A stretch of DNA of 61,485 bases from Kiritimatiellia bacterium (GTDB lineage: Bacteria > Verrucomicrobiota > Kiritimatiellia > RFP12 > UBA1067): the NCBI GenBank assembly GCA_017395505.1, contig JAFPUH010000017.1, positions 1-61,485 on the forward strand. Direction: 5' to 3'. The notes under the pieces are model-generated. The model was not told the DNA's origin, did not search any database, and saw only the letters and a program-made list of their open reading frames with translations. Both the position numbers and the translations under genes were made by a program. The stretch's first letter is position 1. Every line of letters begins with the position of its first letter. Shown piece by piece: positions 17,196-26,329 of this stretch.

Positions 17196-18478
17196 TTCTG
17201 GAACCGTATGCTTGCAGCCCTGCCGTGACCGTCCAGACCCTCGACGGCGGCAAAAGCCTCGATTGTGGAACGCGTCTCCCTGAGATCGCCCTCGGTGAAC
17301 GCGACAAAACTGTGCCGACGCCTGAAATCGTCAGGAGTAAGCCCGTTGAACATGTTGGCGGCCCCGCCCGTGGGCAACACATGGCTTGGACCGGCGACAA
17401 AATCACCGGCCGACTCTGGAGTCCACGCTCCAGCAAACACGGCACCGGCGGAACGCACACCGGACATGACCTTGAGAGCATCCTTCGTCATTATCTCGAA
17501 ATGCTCCGGCGCAAATTGATTGACGACTTCAAGCCCCTCGGCGACATCCTTGGCAACGACAATGAGGATTCCTTCGCGGTCGATGACACGCTCGACAAGC
17601 GCCTTGCGGGACAGCGTCTTGGTCTGCTCAAGCACTTCTCGGCGGATCGCCTCGGCGAAATCCCGCGAAGTGCAAACACAAAGCGACTTCTCTAGGCCAC
17701 TGCCATGCTCTGCCTGAGAAAGAAGATCTGCGGCAATCCAGCGGACGTCCACTGAGCCGTCGGTCAGAACCGCGATTTCGCTCGGCCCTGCGACCTGGTC
17801 GATGGCGACATAACCGTAGACCTGACGCTTCGCGGCTGTTACGAAGGCGTTGCCAGGACCAGCGATCTTCTGCACCTTCCGGCAGGACTTTGTGCCGAAG
17901 GCCATCATACCGATCGCCTGTATTCCGCCGACGCGATATACCTCGGTCGCACCAGCCAGCTTGAGGGCGTAAAGCAACACCGGATTCACAGCACCAGTCT
18001 TTCCGGCGGGCGTGCAGGCGACGATCTCCCTAACGCCTGCAGCCTTGGCCAATGTAACCGTCATGACGGCCGTAGAGGCCAAAGGCGCAGTTCCGCCCGG
18101 AACATAGACGCCGACACGATCCATCGGAGAGAAGAATTCGCCGGCCGTTCCGCCGCGCGGAGTCTTCATCTTCCACCCCTTGCGCAGAGACGCCTTGGAG
18201 AACTTGAGCACCCGGCGATGGGCATCGGCGACAGCGCGCCGAACTTCCGCCGGAACCTCGCGCACCGCCTCCGAAAGTTCATCTTCGCTAACGCGGAAAC
18301 GGGACGGAGAAAGCTTGGCGCCCTCGAACCTCGCAACGCATCTGGCTACAGCAGCGTCACCTTCAGACTTTATTGCGGCAAGAACCTCGGCCGCAGCCTT
18401 CTCGGCCTCCTCGGGAAACGCGGGCCTGGCATTGAAGAGCCCGATGCGGCGGTCGCCGGCGCTGACTATGCGGATCAT
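17192..18478 (-). CDS. hisD: Histidinol dehydrogenase
   Basis: 428 aa from the ATG at 18478. It carries the family signatures GVYVPGGTAPLASTAVM, GPGNAFVTAAKRQVYG and VAGPSEIAVL, and the C-terminal SHVLPTGGAA region. It oxidises histidinol to histidine with NAD and zinc. Longer upstream frames run into fabZ and are not credible; the chosen start sits one base past the fabZ stop. Its place between fabZ and the acyltransferase is unusual, and no other his genes are nearby. Confidence 0.94.
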   Translation of the reverse strand: MIRIVSAGDRRIGLFNARPAFPEEAEKAAAEVLAAIKSEGDAAVARCVARFEGAKLSPSRFRVSEDELSEAVREVPAEVRRAVADAHRRVLKFSKASLRKGWKMKTPRGGTAGEFFSPMDRVGVYVPGGTAPLASTAVMTVTLAKAAGVREIVACTPAGKTGAVNPVLLYALKLAGATEVYRVGGIQAIGMMAFGTKSCRKVQKIAGPGNAFVTAAKRQVYGYVAIDQVAGPSEIAVLTDGSVDVRWIAADLLSQAEHGSGLEKSLCVCTSRDFAEAIRREVLEQTKTLSRKALVERVIDREGILIVVAKDVAEGLEVVNQFAPEHFEIMTKDALKVMSGVRSAGAVFAGAWTPESAGDFVAGPSHVLPTGGAANMFNGLTPDDFRRRHSFVAFTEGDLRETRSTIEAFAAVEGLDGHGRAASIRFQK

Positions 18479-18479
18479 C

Positions 18480-18944
18480 TCACTTCTCGCCGAGCATGCA
18501 CTTGACGGAACAGTCGCATGCGAGCTCGTCGCCGACATAACCCTTGAGGGAGAAGATGCCGAGCTTGGAGCGAACCTTCACGTTCTCCACAACCGTTGTC
18601 ATCTTGTCGCCAGGACGCACAAGACGCCTGAAACGGGCCTCTTCAACGGCAGCCAGAACGAAAGTGGCCTCCTTGCCGGAATCCGCCGCAAGAGCGCCGC
18701 GAGCGACAAGGCCCGCCCCCGCGACCTGCGCCATCGACTCGATGAGCACGACGCCAGGAACGACTGGATTGCCAGGAAAGTGCCCCTTGAAGAAATCGTT
18801 CTTCTCCTCGGTGTATGTATATTCGCCTATCGCGCCAGTCTCATCAGCCGAGATGAGCGTATCGACAAAAAGGAACGGCGGACGGTGCGGCAGAAGTTCG
18901 ATGCCAGGCTTGTTGTATGTGTTCTTTAAGACAGGGAATTCCAT
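18480..18944 (-). CDS. fabZ: 3-hydroxyacyl-ACP dehydratase
   Basis: 154 aa hotdog protein. LLPHRPPFLFVD and HFPGNPVVPGVVLIESMAQ contain the catalytic His and Glu. It dehydrates 3-hydroxyacyl-ACP. The start at 18944 (MEFPV) falls four bases after the fabF stop; longer frames would enter fabF. It is coupled with fabF upstream and hisD downstream. Confidence 0.92.
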   Translation of the reverse strand: MEFPVLKNTYNKPGIELLPHRPPFLFVDTLISADETGAIGEYTYTEEKNDFFKGHFPGNPVVPGVVLIESMAQVAGAGLVARGALAADSGKEATFVLAAVEEARFRRLVRPGDKMTTVVENVKVRSKLGIFSLKGYVGDELACDCSVKCMLGEK

Positions 18945-18948
18945 TTTA

Positions 18949-20232
18949 TCAGACCTTTTTGAAGACGAGTATTCCGTTGTGCCCGCCGAAACCGAGCGAG
19001 CTCGAGAGAGCCACACGGATTTCGCGATTCACACCTACATTGGGCGTGTAGTTGAGATCGAGGGGCGTCTCGCCCTTCTCGACATCAACCTCGAGATCAG
19101 GCTTTTCGTAGTTGATCGTCGGAGGCACGAACCCTTCCTTGATCGCGAGCGCGGTGATCGCCGCCTCAAGAGCGCCAGTACCGCCAAGCAGGTGGCCGTG
19201 CATCGACTTGGTGGACGAAATGTTTATCGCCTTGGCGCCCTCTTCTCCGAAGACCCGCTTAAAGGCTTTCGTCTCCATCTGATCGTTGAGATGGGTCGAC
19301 GTGCCGTGCGCATTGATGTAGTCAACCGTAGAAAGGTCGGAGACGCCAGCATCCTTGAGCGCCACCTCGATAGCCTTGACCGCACCGTCGCCGGAAGGAT
19401 CAGGAGCCGTTATGTGGTAGGAGTCTGCCGTCGCGCCATAACCAGCCAACTCGCAGTAGACCCTTGCACCACGAGCCTTCGCATGAGCCTCGCTCTCAAG
19501 TATGAGAACGGCGGCGCCCTCACCCATGACAAAGCCGTCGCGATCCGCATTGAACGGACGTGACGCCTTCTCTGGCGTTTCGTTGAAGTGGGTGGAAAGC
19601 GCCTTCATCTTCATGAAGCCGCCAACTGTGAACTCCATGACGGAAGCCTCGGTTCCGCCGGCGACTACCACGTCCGCACGACCGACGCGAATCATGTCCA
19701 TTGCCAGCCCCAGCGCATCGGTAGAGCTTGCGCATGCGGTAATTATGACCTGCGCAGGGCCCTTCGCGCCAAGAGCTATTGAAACATTGCCGGCAGCTTC
19801 ATTGGGTATCAGTTCCGGCACGGCGAGGGGAGAAAGGCGCTCCGGCCCGCGCTCGAAGAGTATCTTGTAGTTGTCGCCCGTTATGTCCAGGCCGCCGATT
19901 CCGTTGCCGATCATGGTTCCGACACGGTCCATGTCAGGCTTGCTCTCCTCGGTAAACCCGGCATCGCGCCATGCCTCTACTGCGGCGGCAACCGCATACT
20001 GGGAGAAGAGAGCCATGTGGCGAGCATCACGCTTGTCTATCAGACCACCGTCGATGGCGTAGGTCTGAAAGTCCTTCACCTCGCCCGCGACCTGGCAGGT
20101 GCAGCGTGACGGGTCGAACTTCGTTATGCGGGTTATGCCAGACTTGCCGGTCTTGACGGCATTCCAGACGGCATCCTTGCCGTTGCCGCAGCCGCAAAGC
20201 ATTCCAATGCCCGTTATCATTACTTTATTCAT
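18949..20232 (-). CDS. fabF: Beta-ketoacyl-ACP synthase II
   Basis: 427 aa thiolase-fold enzyme. The nucleophilic Cys is in ITACASSTDA, the catalytic histidines in NAHGTSTHLND and SMHGHLLGGTGA, and the C-terminus is SSSLGFGGHNGILVFKKV. It extends acyl-ACP by two carbons. Start ATG at 20232 has AAGGAGG nine bases upstream and a TATAAT box 19 bases upstream. It heads an operon that runs to bioWF. The pairing with fabZ, an acyltransferase and a GT2 could be housekeeping or a dedicated lipid pathway. Confidence 0.93.
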   Translation of the reverse strand: MNKVMITGIGMLCGCGNGKDAVWNAVKTGKSGITRITKFDPSRCTCQVAGEVKDFQTYAIDGGLIDKRDARHMALFSQYAVAAAVEAWRDAGFTEESKPDMDRVGTMIGNGIGGLDITGDNYKILFERGPERLSPLAVPELIPNEAAGNVSIALGAKGPAQVIITACASSTDALGLAMDMIRVGRADVVVAGGTEASVMEFTVGGFMKMKALSTHFNETPEKASRPFNADRDGFVMGEGAAVLILESEAHAKARGARVYCELAGYGATADSYHITAPDPSGDGAVKAIEVALKDAGVSDLSTVDYINAHGTSTHLNDQMETKAFKRVFGEEGAKAINISSTKSMHGHLLGGTGALEAAITALAIKEGFVPPTINYEKPDLEVDVEKGETPLDLNYTPNVGVNREIRVALSSSLGFGGHNGILVFKKV

Positions 20233-20251
20233 CTCGTAGCCTCCTTCAGAT

Positions 20252-20257
20252 ATTATA
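20252..20257 (-). promoter_or_regulatory. Extended -10 box of the fabF operon
   Basis: TTTGGTATAAT on the minus strand, 19 bases before the fabF ATG, with AAGGAGG between. Predicted leader about 12 bases. No clear -35. Confidence 0.6.
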
Positions 20258-20302
20258 CCAAATTCCGCCGCGCCGTGTGCGGCAAACTGGTAAAAAATCG
20301 CA

Positions 20303-20959
20303 CTACATCACATACCACAAGACACAGAAGAAGTGGCTTATGGTGCCTGCAAGAACGAACAGGTGCCACACCATGTGCGCATACGGCAGCGACTTCCAGA
20401 GATAGAACACGCAACCGAGAGTGTACAGTCCGCCGCCAAGCGTTAGCCACATCGTACCGAGACCATGAAGCGTACGAACCAACGGAACTATCGCGGCTAG
20501 TGCGGCCCAACCCATGATAACATACGCACTGGTGGAAAGGTAGCGGAATTTACCGGTAGTCTTCAACTTGAAGAATATGCCCGCAAGCGTGGCTCCCCAC
20601 TCGATACCGAAGATCGTCCAGCCCAACGCTGGATGCTCAGGTCTTAGCGTCACAAGGCAGAATGGCGTATAGCTGCCAGCAATTAGAAAATATATGGCCA
20701 TGTGGTCCATCACATGCAAAACCCTCTTCGCCGGCGGATGGGTTACAGTGTGGTAGGCCGACGAAACGGCATACAGAAGTATCATCGAGAATCCGAATAT
20801 CGAAGCACTCGTTACCTTCCAACCGACATCGACTCCGCTTGCTACACCCTGCCAGACCAGCAGCGCTAGCATCGCCGCGCCAAGATGCGACCCTACTACA
20901 TGGGTTACAGCGTTCGCAATCTCTTCGCCGCGCGTGTACTTGCCCGGAACTCTTTTCAT
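20303..20959 (-). CDS. Hemolysin III / PAQR family membrane protein
   Basis: 218 aa with seven hydrophobic helices and the family His/Asp sites: RGEEIANAVTHVVGS, SSAYHTVTH, MDHMAIYFLIAGSYTPF and a C-terminal HMVWHLFVLAG. PAQR/hemolysin III proteins are zinc-dependent membrane hydrolase-like proteins; the bacterial role is poorly defined. Its start overlaps the DegT aminotransferase stop by four bases, making it the last gene of the thiN-led operon. Confidence 0.9.
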   Translation of the reverse strand: MKRVPGKYTRGEEIANAVTHVVGSHLGAAMLALLVWQGVASGVDVGWKVTSASIFGFSMILLYAVSSAYHTVTHPPAKRVLHVMDHMAIYFLIAGSYTPFCLVTLRPEHPALGWTIFGIEWGATLAGIFFKLKTTGKFRYLSTSAYVIMGWAALAAIVPLVRTLHGLGTMWLTLGGGLYTLGCVFYLWKSLPYAHMVWHLFVLAGTISHFFCVLWYVM

Positions 20960-22257
20960 TTCATGCCCTTTCCGTTTGCGTTTTGCTTAGCTTTCTTCAT
21001 GTAGGCAGACGCAACCTTCTCGAACGCCTTTACGTCGGCGGCGATATGCCGCATGGCATAGGTCGGATGCGTCCAGAATGCAATTGTGTTTCGCGCCATC
21101 TCACGGGCTACGGGACAATCCACCTTGCGCCAATCTACATGTCCGTTCGCAGGGTCGTCGAACGGATAGTTCCTTGCTCCGAAACCTCGGCGTTCGACAT
21201 ACGCAGCCTCCTTGTACATCTCAGGCCAGAATATGGCGTATGCGCCGACCCCTTCCGCCTGAACCGCTTTGATGAACTGCGATACGGGAACCGTCAGCAG
21301 CTCCTCGCGAAGTACGAATGGCGCAAGCCAAAAGCTGTTTTGGCGTTCTTCGGTATCAACAGGAGCAAACCTGACAAGAGGATGATCCTTCAGCGACGAT
21401 ACGAGTGCGCTGCCGAGCGATCTGCGGCGAGGAAGATTCCATCTGTCGTAGCGCGCCAGTTCACACAAGCCAATCGCGCTCTGCATTTCAGTCATTCGGA
21501 AGTTATAGCCCACCCTCTTGTGGGCATACGGCCTTTCGTCTGTGGAACGCCTGCCCTCTAGCTTCGCTTTGACGTCGCTGCCGTGATCGCGCAGGGATCT
21601 CAGCTCCCACGCCAGCGCATCGTCGTCGCATACGACCATTCCGCCCTCTCCGCCAGTCGTGATCTGCTTGGACTGGCAAAACGAGAAGCATCCCATATCG
21701 CCAAGCGTACCTGCCTTACGTCCTTTATAGATGCCGCCTATGCACTGTGCGCAGTCTTCGACCACGAAAAGTCCGTGACGGCGAGCGATAGAGAGAATCG
21801 GGTCCATATCCGCCACCATGCCGTAAAGATGCACGACGACGATCGCTTTCGTACGTGGCGTTATGAGGCGTTCGATCTTCCTTGGATCAATCAAATGGTC
21901 ATCACCGACATCGCAGAACACCGGCATCGCCCCAGCATGAAGAGCGCAGAACGACGACGCTATGAAAGAATATGACGTGCAGATGACCTCGTCACCGGAA
22001 CCTACGCCAAGTGCAGTCAGCGCAATATGAAGCGCAGCCGTGCCGTTTGACACCGCAATCGCGTTGCGACTCCCAAGCCATTCGCCCCAGGCTTTCTCGA
22101 ACTCGCGCCCCCTGAGCCCCGTCCAGTAGTTGACGCGCCCGGAATGAAGAACGTCCAGAACCGCCGCATCGGTCCTACGGTCAAACTGCGGCCACTTCGG
22201 AGAAGGCGACCTCTGCACCTTGGCTCCGCCGTCAATCGCGAGTTTCGCCATCGTCAT
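20956..22257 (-). CDS. DegT/DnrJ/EryC1/StrS family PLP aminotransferase
   Basis: 433 aa. The family pattern is clear: VSNGTAALHIALTALGVGSGDEVI, VVEDCAQCIGG, and the PLP lysine in SFCQSKQITTGGEGGM. These enzymes aminate keto-sugars or cyclitols. The start could be 22257 or the second ATG at 22251; both overlap the end of murI. No nucleotide-sugar dehydratase sits beside it, so the substrate is unknown. A cell-envelope sugar is the likeliest guess. Confidence 0.9.
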   Translation of the reverse strand: MTMAKLAIDGGAKVQRSPSPKWPQFDRRTDAAVLDVLHSGRVNYWTGLRGREFEKAWGEWLGSRNAIAVSNGTAALHIALTALGVGSGDEVICTSYSFIASSFCALHAGAMPVFCDVGDDHLIDPRKIERLITPRTKAIVVVHLYGMVADMDPILSIARRHGLFVVEDCAQCIGGIYKGRKAGTLGDMGCFSFCQSKQITTGGEGGMVVCDDDALAWELRSLRDHGSDVKAKLEGRRSTDERPYAHKRVGYNFRMTEMQSAIGLCELARYDRWNLPRRRSLGSALVSSLKDHPLVRFAPVDTEERQNSFWLAPFVLREELLTVPVSQFIKAVQAEGVGAYAIFWPEMYKEAAYVERRGFGARNYPFDDPANGHVDWRKVDCPVAREMARNTIAFWTHPTYAMRHIAADVKAFEKVASAYMKKAKQNANGKGMK

Positions 22258-23014
22258 CCTCCTTGGTCCTTATGAATTCATGCGTAGGCTCCTCGTTGTC
22301 GCCCAGAATGCCACGCTCGCGCAAAACCCTTCCCGCCTGTCTGGCGACCGCCTCGGATGGGTCCTCTATCTCGGCGCGACCAGCCGTGATCTTCTCTATC
22401 AGCGGCTTCAAATGCGGAAAGTGCGTGCAGCCAAGCACTATGTTGTCTGCACCTGCCGCGAAAAGAGGCTCCAGTCTGGAACGCACTATCCTCTCAGCCC
22501 GGCGTCCGCTCGTCTCGCCACGTTCGACGAGAGTCACGAACTCGTCGGCAACCGCCGCAATCACAGTCACGTCCTTCGCGAACCTTGCAGACGTCTCGCG
22601 ATAGAGCCTTCCCGAGAACGTGCCGGCCGTAGCGAGCACACCGACCACTCCGCTTTTCGACTTCAGCGCGGCAGGCTTGACGGCCGGCTCCAACCCGATG
22701 AAAGGGATCGACGGAAATTCCTTCCGCAACACATCTATTGCAGCGGCAGTTGCCGTATTGCACGCCACAACTATCATCTTGCAGTTGCGCCCCAGAAGGA
22801 ACTCTACATTCGCCCTTGAGATGCGCACAATCTCTTCGGCAGGACGATTGCCGTACGGGCAGTGCCTGGAGTCGGCTATGTAAACCGTACTCTCGGCGGG
22901 GCATTCCCTCTTGAATGCCTCTAGTATGCAAAGTCCGCCCAGCCCGCTGTCGAAGAATCCGACAGGACGATTGTCCCTTGCATCTCTACGTGTCGACGGC
23001 ATATCAGAGAGCAT
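22232..23014 (-). CDS. murI: Glutamate racemase
   Basis: 260 aa. GFFDSGLGGLCILEAF, YIADSRHCPYGNR, the catalytic cysteine in VACNTATAAAIDVLR and the second in LGCTHFPHLKP. It makes D-glutamate for peptidoglycan. The start may be at 23014 or the later MPSTRRD; both overlap folB. It is in an operon with maf and folB. Confidence 0.94.
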   Translation of the reverse strand: MLSDMPSTRRDARDNRPVGFFDSGLGGLCILEAFKRECPAESTVYIADSRHCPYGNRPAEEIVRISRANVEFLLGRNCKMIVVACNTATAAAIDVLRKEFPSIPFIGLEPAVKPAALKSKSGVVGVLATAGTFSGRLYRETSARFAKDVTVIAAVADEFVTLVERGETSGRRAERIVRSRLEPLFAAGADNIVLGCTHFPHLKPLIEKITAGRAEIEDPSEAVARQAGRVLRERGILGDNEEPTHEFIRTKEDDDGETRD

Positions 23015-23345
23015 ATCTAACCGATGCAGACCTCAACCCGAGAACCGCACCGGACTTTTCCACCTTGACTACCGCCGACACTACCTTGGGGTCTGCGCGG
23101 CACACCTCGCACGCTATCTTCGCCGCGCGTTCAAGCATCCTGCACTTTGCCGCAACGAGCGCGGAGCGTATCCTATCGGAAAGTTCCGCATAGTCTACAG
23201 TATCGCAAAGCTCGTCCGTATCTTCCGCCCGTCCGTCGACCTTGAGCACAACATCAACAAGGAGCCTCTGCGTGCGAAGCCTCTCATCCGGACGATCCCC
23301 GATTATGCAGTCGACCTCTATTCCGTTAAGGCAAAGCTCAATCAT
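23004..23345 (-). CDS. folB: Dihydroneopterin aldolase
   Basis: 113 aa small tunnelling-fold protein. IELCLNGIEVDCIIGDRPDE at the N-terminus, DTVDYAELSDRIR in the middle, and a conserved Lys in VSAVVKVEKSGA. It acts in folate synthesis. The ATG at 23345 overlaps the maf stop as ATGA and starts the conserved domain. Confidence 0.9.
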   Translation of the reverse strand: MIELCLNGIEVDCIIGDRPDERLRTQRLLVDVVLKVDGRAEDTDELCDTVDYAELSDRIRSALVAAKCRMLERAAKIACEVCRADPKVVSAVVKVEKSGAVLGLRSASVRYAL

Positions 23346-23872
23346 CGCACTATCCCCCACTCTCGAAGAGGCTCGACCGGCAGCCCCATTATGTTCTCAT
23401 AACTGCCTGTCCAGCTCTCGACTATCAAATCGCCGCTCTCGTCGATGTCGTATGCCCCTGCGCGGTCGGTAGGCTTAACCCGCTCGACATATTCATCTAT
23501 CGCCGCATCGCCCAGGCTTCTGAACGTCACGTCGCTCCTTACGACCTTCACATCGCCGCGAAACGCAACGCCAGTGAAGACAGAATGCGTCCTGCCGGAA
23601 AGCTCGTGCAGAAACTCGCGAGCCTCGTCGAGGTCTGAAGGCTTGCCGTATATCCGCCCGTTGAACCAGACGATCGTATCTGCGGACAGCACGTTCTTCC
23701 AGCCAGCTCCAGCCGCCGCACCCTTGGCGAGCGCGTTTTCACGAACAGTGCGCACAGGGTCTTCAGGATACATGACCTCAACGGCGTAAGTCTTAACGAC
23801 CTCAAAATCCACTCCGAACGCCTCAAGTATCTTCGCCCTCCTAGGACTGCCGCTGGCCAATGTTATCTTCAT
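23342..23872 (-). CDS. maf: Maf-family nucleotide pyrophosphatase
   Basis: 176 aa. KITLASGSPRRAKILEAFG at the start is the Maf signature. LSADTIVWFNGRIYGKP and DRAGAYDIDESG follow the YhdE pattern of dTTP/UTP house-cleaning enzymes. The start at 23872 is one base past the thiN stop; the longer frame enters thiN. Confidence 0.92.
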   Translation of the reverse strand: MKITLASGSPRRAKILEAFGVDFEVVKTYAVEVMYPEDPVRTVRENALAKGAAAGAGWKNVLSADTIVWFNGRIYGKPSDLDEAREFLHELSGRTHSVFTGVAFRGDVKVVRSDVTFRSLGDAAIDEYVERVKPTDRAGAYDIDESGDLIVESWTGSYENIMGLPVEPLREWGIVR

Positions 23873-23873
23873 G

Positions 23874-24467
23874 TCACCTCGCAAAATATATGAGCGCCGG
23901 TCTGTCGCTCTCGATGACGACACTGCCGCCTGTCGCACGGTTTAACGTTGCGCAGTAGAGATTCTTGAACTCAACACCGGCAAGAGGCCACTCCAGACCT
24001 TTCGAAACCATCTTCGTCGCCGGATCCGTCGCGAATATGGACACCGCAGCGCCCTTCCTTACGGCAAATGACTTTCTGCCGGAAAAAGGAATGAAGCGTC
24101 CGTAGTCCGAGACAATCTCAAGACCAAGAGACATCGCACGGAAGACATTGCCGATGGTATGATCCTCTCGCCGCCCAGTAGCGCCCAGCAGCACCGGCTT
24201 TCGCCAACCCTTGCCTCGACAGTAGCGGACAGCCTTCTCCAGATCGTTGGTCTCCTGCTCTGAGAAGCGCACAAGATTACCGAAGCTACCCTTGATGCTG
24301 TCGCAGTCGCCGACCACAGCATCAGGCTCGCGGGAGAATCTGCGACGGAACGCGTCTGCTGCGCTGTCGCAGCAGACAACTGCATCAGCGCTCTCGAGCA
24401 TGCACCAGGCGACGCCGCCTCTTTTGGGAAAGTCGCCTGCGGCAAGTATCACTACATTCTTTTTCAC
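23874..24467 (-). CDS. thiN: Thiamine pyrophosphokinase
   Basis: 197 aa. VVGDCDSIKGS, the acidic metal site in QETNDLEKAVRYC, and LGATGRREDHTIGN are diagnostic. It makes thiamine diphosphate from thiamine. The start codon is GTG at 24467, only eight bases after the TATAAT box, so the message is probably leaderless. It heads thiN-maf-folB-murI-degT-hlyIII. It complements the de novo thiamine genes at the right end of the window. Confidence 0.9.
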   Translation of the reverse strand: MKKNVVILAAGDFPKRGGVAWCMLESADAVVCCDSAADAFRRRFSREPDAVVGDCDSIKGSFGNLVRFSEQETNDLEKAVRYCRGKGWRKPVLLGATGRREDHTIGNVFRAMSLGLEIVSDYGRFIPFSGRKSFAVRKGAAVSIFATDPATKMVSKGLEWPLAGVEFKNLYCATLNRATGGSVVIESDRPALIYFAR

Positions 24468-24475
24468 AGCCGCAT

Positions 24476-24481
24476 ATTATA
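24476..24481 (-). promoter_or_regulatory. Extended -10 box of the thiN operon, leaderless type
   Basis: TTTTGGTATAAT, hexamer at 24481-24476, exactly eight bases before the GTG start. The T-run of the HU terminator runs directly into it. Confidence 0.65.
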
Positions 24482-24483
24482 CC

Positions 24484-24517
24484 AAAAGAGACGCGGACCC
24501 CGAAAGAGCCCGCGTCC
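24484..24517 (-). terminator. Intrinsic terminator of the HU gene
   Basis: On the minus strand, GACGCGG pairs with CCGCGTC, extended inside by four more pairs including wobbles, and is followed by TCTTTT. The T-run abuts the TGGTATAAT of the thiN promoter. Confidence 0.75.
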
Positions 24518-24542
24518 TCATACATTGACACCTGAGTCGCGA

Positions 24543-24842
24543 TTAGGCGAGGACGGCGTCCTTGGCGGCCTTGGCCACGCGGAATTTCACCTTCGTGCGA
24601 GCCGGAATCTTCATGGTCTCGCCAGTGGCGGGATTGCGGCCCATGCGAGCTTTGCTCTTCGCCTTGATGAGCTTGCCGAGGCCGGGGAGTACGATGCCCT
24701 TCGGAGTCTTAGCGCCAGCGTAGGCGATCTCGAGGAGCTTGTCGTAGGCGGTAACGGCCTGCTTCTTCGTGATGCCCGCGGCATCGGCGAGGGCAGCCAT
24801 GATCGCAGACTTGGTTGTCGGAACCTGGACTTTCTTAGCCAT
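24543..24842 (-). CDS. HU-family nucleoid DNA-binding protein
   Basis: 99 aa, basic, with the HU fold: helical TTKSAIMAALADAAGITKKQA, GIVLPGLGKL and the DNA-binding arm MGRNPATGETMKIPARTK. It bends and compacts DNA as a dimer. Single-gene unit with its own terminator. This is the classical HU, distinct from the two longer HU-like proteins at 4850-6324. Confidence 0.92.
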   Translation of the reverse strand: MAKKVQVPTTKSAIMAALADAAGITKKQAVTAYDKLLEIAYAGAKTPKGIVLPGLGKLIKAKSKARMGRNPATGETMKIPARTKVKFRVAKAAKDAVLA

Positions 24843-24950
24843 TGTTTTTGATCCTTATGTTTCGCACGCAAGAACCACTCCCGCGTGTTGCGTATAATTT
24901 ACCAAGTTTTTCGGCACTTTGCAAGGGGGTAAATTAAAATCCCCTTGATT

Positions 24951-25352
24951 TTATTGGTCCTTCCCGCTCTTACGATGCCCGTCGTCCGCAGCAGAAAACA
25001 CCCAGCGCCTCTGTGCCTTGTAGGACAGAATGAAAAGCACAGTCTCAACCAGGACCTTGGCAACCGATATTGCCCAGCCGCGAAGATCGCCCACCCATGA
25101 TACGGCTGATGTGCCGGCATACGAAAGGACTGCAACTACAAGGACGAGCGCCCAATATCTGACGAACGACGAAGCTACGCCAGCATGCGAATGAAACACG
25201 AATTTGCGGTTGCATACGTAGTTCAAAGTAGCTGAGAGCAAACGCGCAACCGCGAGCGAAATCAATATGGCCGTGCGCCTGTATGTCACATGGCCTTCAA
25301 CCGCGAACAACACGCCTGCGAAGACGAAGTTGTCGGCCACAAAGCCCACCAC
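24951..25352 (-). CDS. GtrA-family membrane protein, start uncertain
   Basis: At least 133 aa with four hydrophobic helices and the GtrA pattern (VGFVADNFVF, NYVCNRKFVF, KAQRRWVF). These proteins are thought to flip or hold polyprenyl-linked sugars. The GTG at 25352 has no ribosome-binding site. The frame upstream reads [15 protein letters not shown], which fits the usual GtrA N-terminus, and an AAGGAGG sits there, but no ATG, GTG or TTG follows it at normal spacing. A rare start codon or translation coupled to fcl termination is likely. Last gene of plsY-gmd-fcl-gtrA. Confidence 0.75.
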   Translation of the reverse strand: MVGFVADNFVFAGVLFAVEGHVTYRRTAILISLAVARLLSATLNYVCNRKFVFHSHAGVASSFVRYWALVLVVAVLSYAGTSAVSWVGDLRGWAISVAKVLVETVLFILSYKAQRRWVFSAADDGHRKSGKDQ

Positions 25353-25381
25353 GCTAGAAGCAGAGAACTTGATGAACCTGA

Positions 25382-26329
25382 CTACAGACGTATCGTTCCC
25401 TCCTTCAATTCGCGCCGATAGTCGGCCACGATGCGGACGATCCCAGCCTCAAGTGAAATCTCCGGTCTCCACCCGAGAGAACGTATGAGCGACGTATCGC
25501 AGAGCTTGCGTGGCGTTCCATCCGGCTTTGATGAGTCCCATGAGATCTCGGCCGTGCAGCCGGTCGCCGACTTGATGGTCTCCGCGAGATGGCGTATCGA
25601 AACCTCTTCGCCAGATCCAACGTTCATTAGATCGGGCGGATTGTCTAGCGAAAGCGCGAACAGACAGGCAGAAGCGAGATCGTCCACGTGCAGAAATTCG
25701 CGAAGCGGCGAACCGCTGCCCCAAAGAGGAACGGTGGCATCGCCATTCATGCGGGCAGTCTCGAACTTTCGTATCATCGTCGGCAGGACGTGCCCGTTGA
25801 CCGTATCGTAATTGTCTCCAGGTCCGTACAAGTTTGTCGGCATGAGCGAATGGTAGCAAAGCCCCCTATCACGGCGCAGGAACTCGCAAAGCTTAAGCCC
25901 TGATATCTTGGCGAGTGCATAGCCCTCGTTCGTCTTCTCCAGCTCACTTGTTAGCAGTGCGGATTCCGGAATCGGCTGTGGCGCCATTCTTGGGTATATG
26001 CACGTTGAACCGAGGAAGAGAAGACGCTTGACACCAGCCTCTGCCGCAGCCCAGACAGTGTTCATGGCAATCATCTCATTTTCGTACAGGAACAGCGCGT
26101 TAGCAGCCGAATTGGCTCCGATGCCGCCGACTCGCGCGGCGGCGATTATGGCGACATCCGGCTTTTCGGTCTCGTAGAACTCGCGCACCGCCTTGGGGTC
26201 GAGAAGATCCAGCTCACGGTGAGTGCGCGTGACGACATTGCTGAATCCCTCGCGGATGAGAGCGCGGCAGATGGCCGAGCCCACCATCCCTCGATGTCCG
26301 GCGACGTAGATCCTATCAGTCTTAAGCAT
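25382..26329 (-). CDS. fcl: GDP-L-fucose synthase
   Basis: 315 aa SDR epimerase-reductase. [19 protein letters not shown], the GSTCIYP serine loop, YALAKISG with the catalytic Tyr and Lys, and [11 protein letters not shown]. It converts GDP-4-keto-6-deoxymannose to GDP-L-fucose. The start at 26329 overlaps the gmd stop by eight bases. With gmd it forms a complete GDP-fucose route. Confidence 0.94.
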   Translation of the reverse strand: MLKTDRIYVAGHRGMVGSAICRALIREGFSNVVTRTHRELDLLDPKAVREFYETEKPDVAIIAAARVGGIGANSAANALFLYENEMIAMNTVWAAAEAGVKRLLFLGSTCIYPRMAPQPIPESALLTSELEKTNEGYALAKISGLKLCEFLRRDRGLCYHSLMPTNLYGPGDNYDTVNGHVLPTMIRKFETARMNGDATVPLWGSGSPLREFLHVDDLASACLFALSLDNPPDLMNVGSGEEVSIRHLAETIKSATGCTAEISWDSSKPDGTPRKLCDTSLIRSLGWRPEISLEAGIVRIVADYRRELKEGTIRL

